A stretch of 6,300 nt of DNA from Marinosulfonomonas sp. (GTDB taxonomy: Bacteria > Pseudomonadota > Alphaproteobacteria > Rhodobacterales > Rhodobacteraceae): contig JAHRVD010000185.1 of assembly GCA_019090845.1 (NCBI GenBank), forward strand, positions 1 to 6,300. Reading direction: 5' to 3'. How positions within the stretch are numbered: position 1 is the first letter of the stretch; each line of letters begins with the position of its first letter. Below are positions 5,956 through 6,300 of the stretch, piece after piece. Position numbers and translations under genes: made by a program. The notes under the pieces are model-generated. The model saw only the letters and a program-made list of their open reading frames with translations, had not been told where the DNA came from and ran no database searches.

Positions 5956-6300
5956 ATGTCAGAATTTTTGCCAAAAGAAGTACGCGAAGGGCTGGAACTT
6001 GCTCGCAAACAAGCCTTGCGGCGCAAAAGCCGACTGCGGCTACATGCTGGCGGTGATATATTTCCAATTTTGCGGTTCTGGGACACCGGTTTCGCACTGG
6101 ACATAGAAGACGCGCCGCGGCTGCGCGGCCTTGTCGATGTTTATGACGGTGAACACCATTTGTATCAGTGTCTGATCGTTGCCTCAGAAGAAAACGGCGG
6201 CACGATCATTTATGAATTTAAACGCAGCACCGCCGCGCTCGACAAAGCGCCGCTGGATTTTGTCCGCGACGATGACGCACCGGTTGCTTTGCTAAACTGA
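5956..6300 (+). CDS. Small conserved-looking protein of unknown function, weakly PilZ-like layout
   Basis: The gene is complete, encoding 114 residues with TGA at 6298-6300, the last base of the window. I do not recognise it with certainty, although it resembles short hypothetical proteins of Rhodobacteraceae. No signal peptide or membrane segment is visible, so it is probably cytoplasmic. Residues 1-28 look like a helix rich in Arg and Lys (nine between 7 and 28, ending in RRKSRLR). The rest alternates short hydrophobic strands with turns: FPILRFWDTGFALDIED (36-52), LRGLVDVYDG, LYQCLIVASEE and TIIYEFKR (83-90). A basic R-x3-R pair (R22/R26) followed 17 residues later by D43-T-G is reminiscent of the RxxxR and (D/N)xSxxG signatures of PilZ c-di-GMP-binding domains. 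The Ser is missing, however, and the spacing is short. Nothing in the sequence ties it to cobalamin synthesis beyond its position. Confidence 0.8.
   Translation: MSEFLPKEVREGLELARKQALRRKSRLRLHAGGDIFPILRFWDTGFALDIEDAPRLRGLVDVYDGEHHLYQCLIVASEENGGTIIYEFKRSTAALDKAPLDFVRDDDAPVALLN

Overview
The window looks like a chromosomal piece of an alphaproteobacterium, most likely of the Rhodobacteraceae (Roseobacter/Rhodobacter group). This rests on the moderately high GC content, the gene set and the wording of the proteins. It is a recognition-based inference, and no search was run. All supported genes lie on the + strand and none is interrupted.

Positions 1-5859 hold a block of the cobalamin (vitamin B12) corrin-ring pathway. 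In order these are: the 3' part of a long CbiX-type sirohydrochlorin cobaltochelatase with a Cys- and His-rich tail (1-696, cut by the window edge); cobH, precorrin-8X methylmutase (746-1384); cobL, the CbiE-CbiT fusion precorrin-6Y C5,15-methyltransferase (1381-2580); cobI, precorrin-2 C20-methyltransferase (2577-3278); a 605-residue CbiG-CobJ fusion (3269-5086); and cobM, precorrin-4 C11-methyltransferase (5083-5859). From cobH onward each start codon overlaps the preceding stop (ATGA, ATGA, a 10-base overlap, GTGA). This indicates one transcript with translational coupling. A 49-base gap separates cbiX from cobH.

Together these proteins cover several non-consecutive steps: precorrin-2 to precorrin-3A (CobI), precorrin-3B to precorrin-4 (CobJ), precorrin-4 to precorrin-5 (CobM), precorrin-6B to precorrin-8X (CobL), and precorrin-8X to hydrogenobyrinic acid (CobH). 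CobG or CobZ (precorrin-3B synthase), CobF and CobK are not in the window and must lie elsewhere or be replaced. The set is a mosaic. The Cob-type methyltransferases fit the aerobic, late-cobalt route, while CbiX and a full-length CbiG are enzymes defined in the anaerobic, early-cobalt route.

After cobM, a 96-base AT-richer spacer (5860-5955) contains a short inverted repeat and a weak promoter-like sequence, but no convincing terminator or riboswitch. It is followed by a complete 114-residue gene of unknown function (5956-6300) with a strong ribosome binding site. Its layout hints weakly at a PilZ-like fold. I see no mobile elements, CRISPR arrays, tRNA or rRNA genes, and no clear sign of a wholly new system. 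The most unusual features are the metal-binding tail of CbiX, the CbiG-CobJ fusion in an apparently aerobic-type operon, and the small uncharacterised gene.
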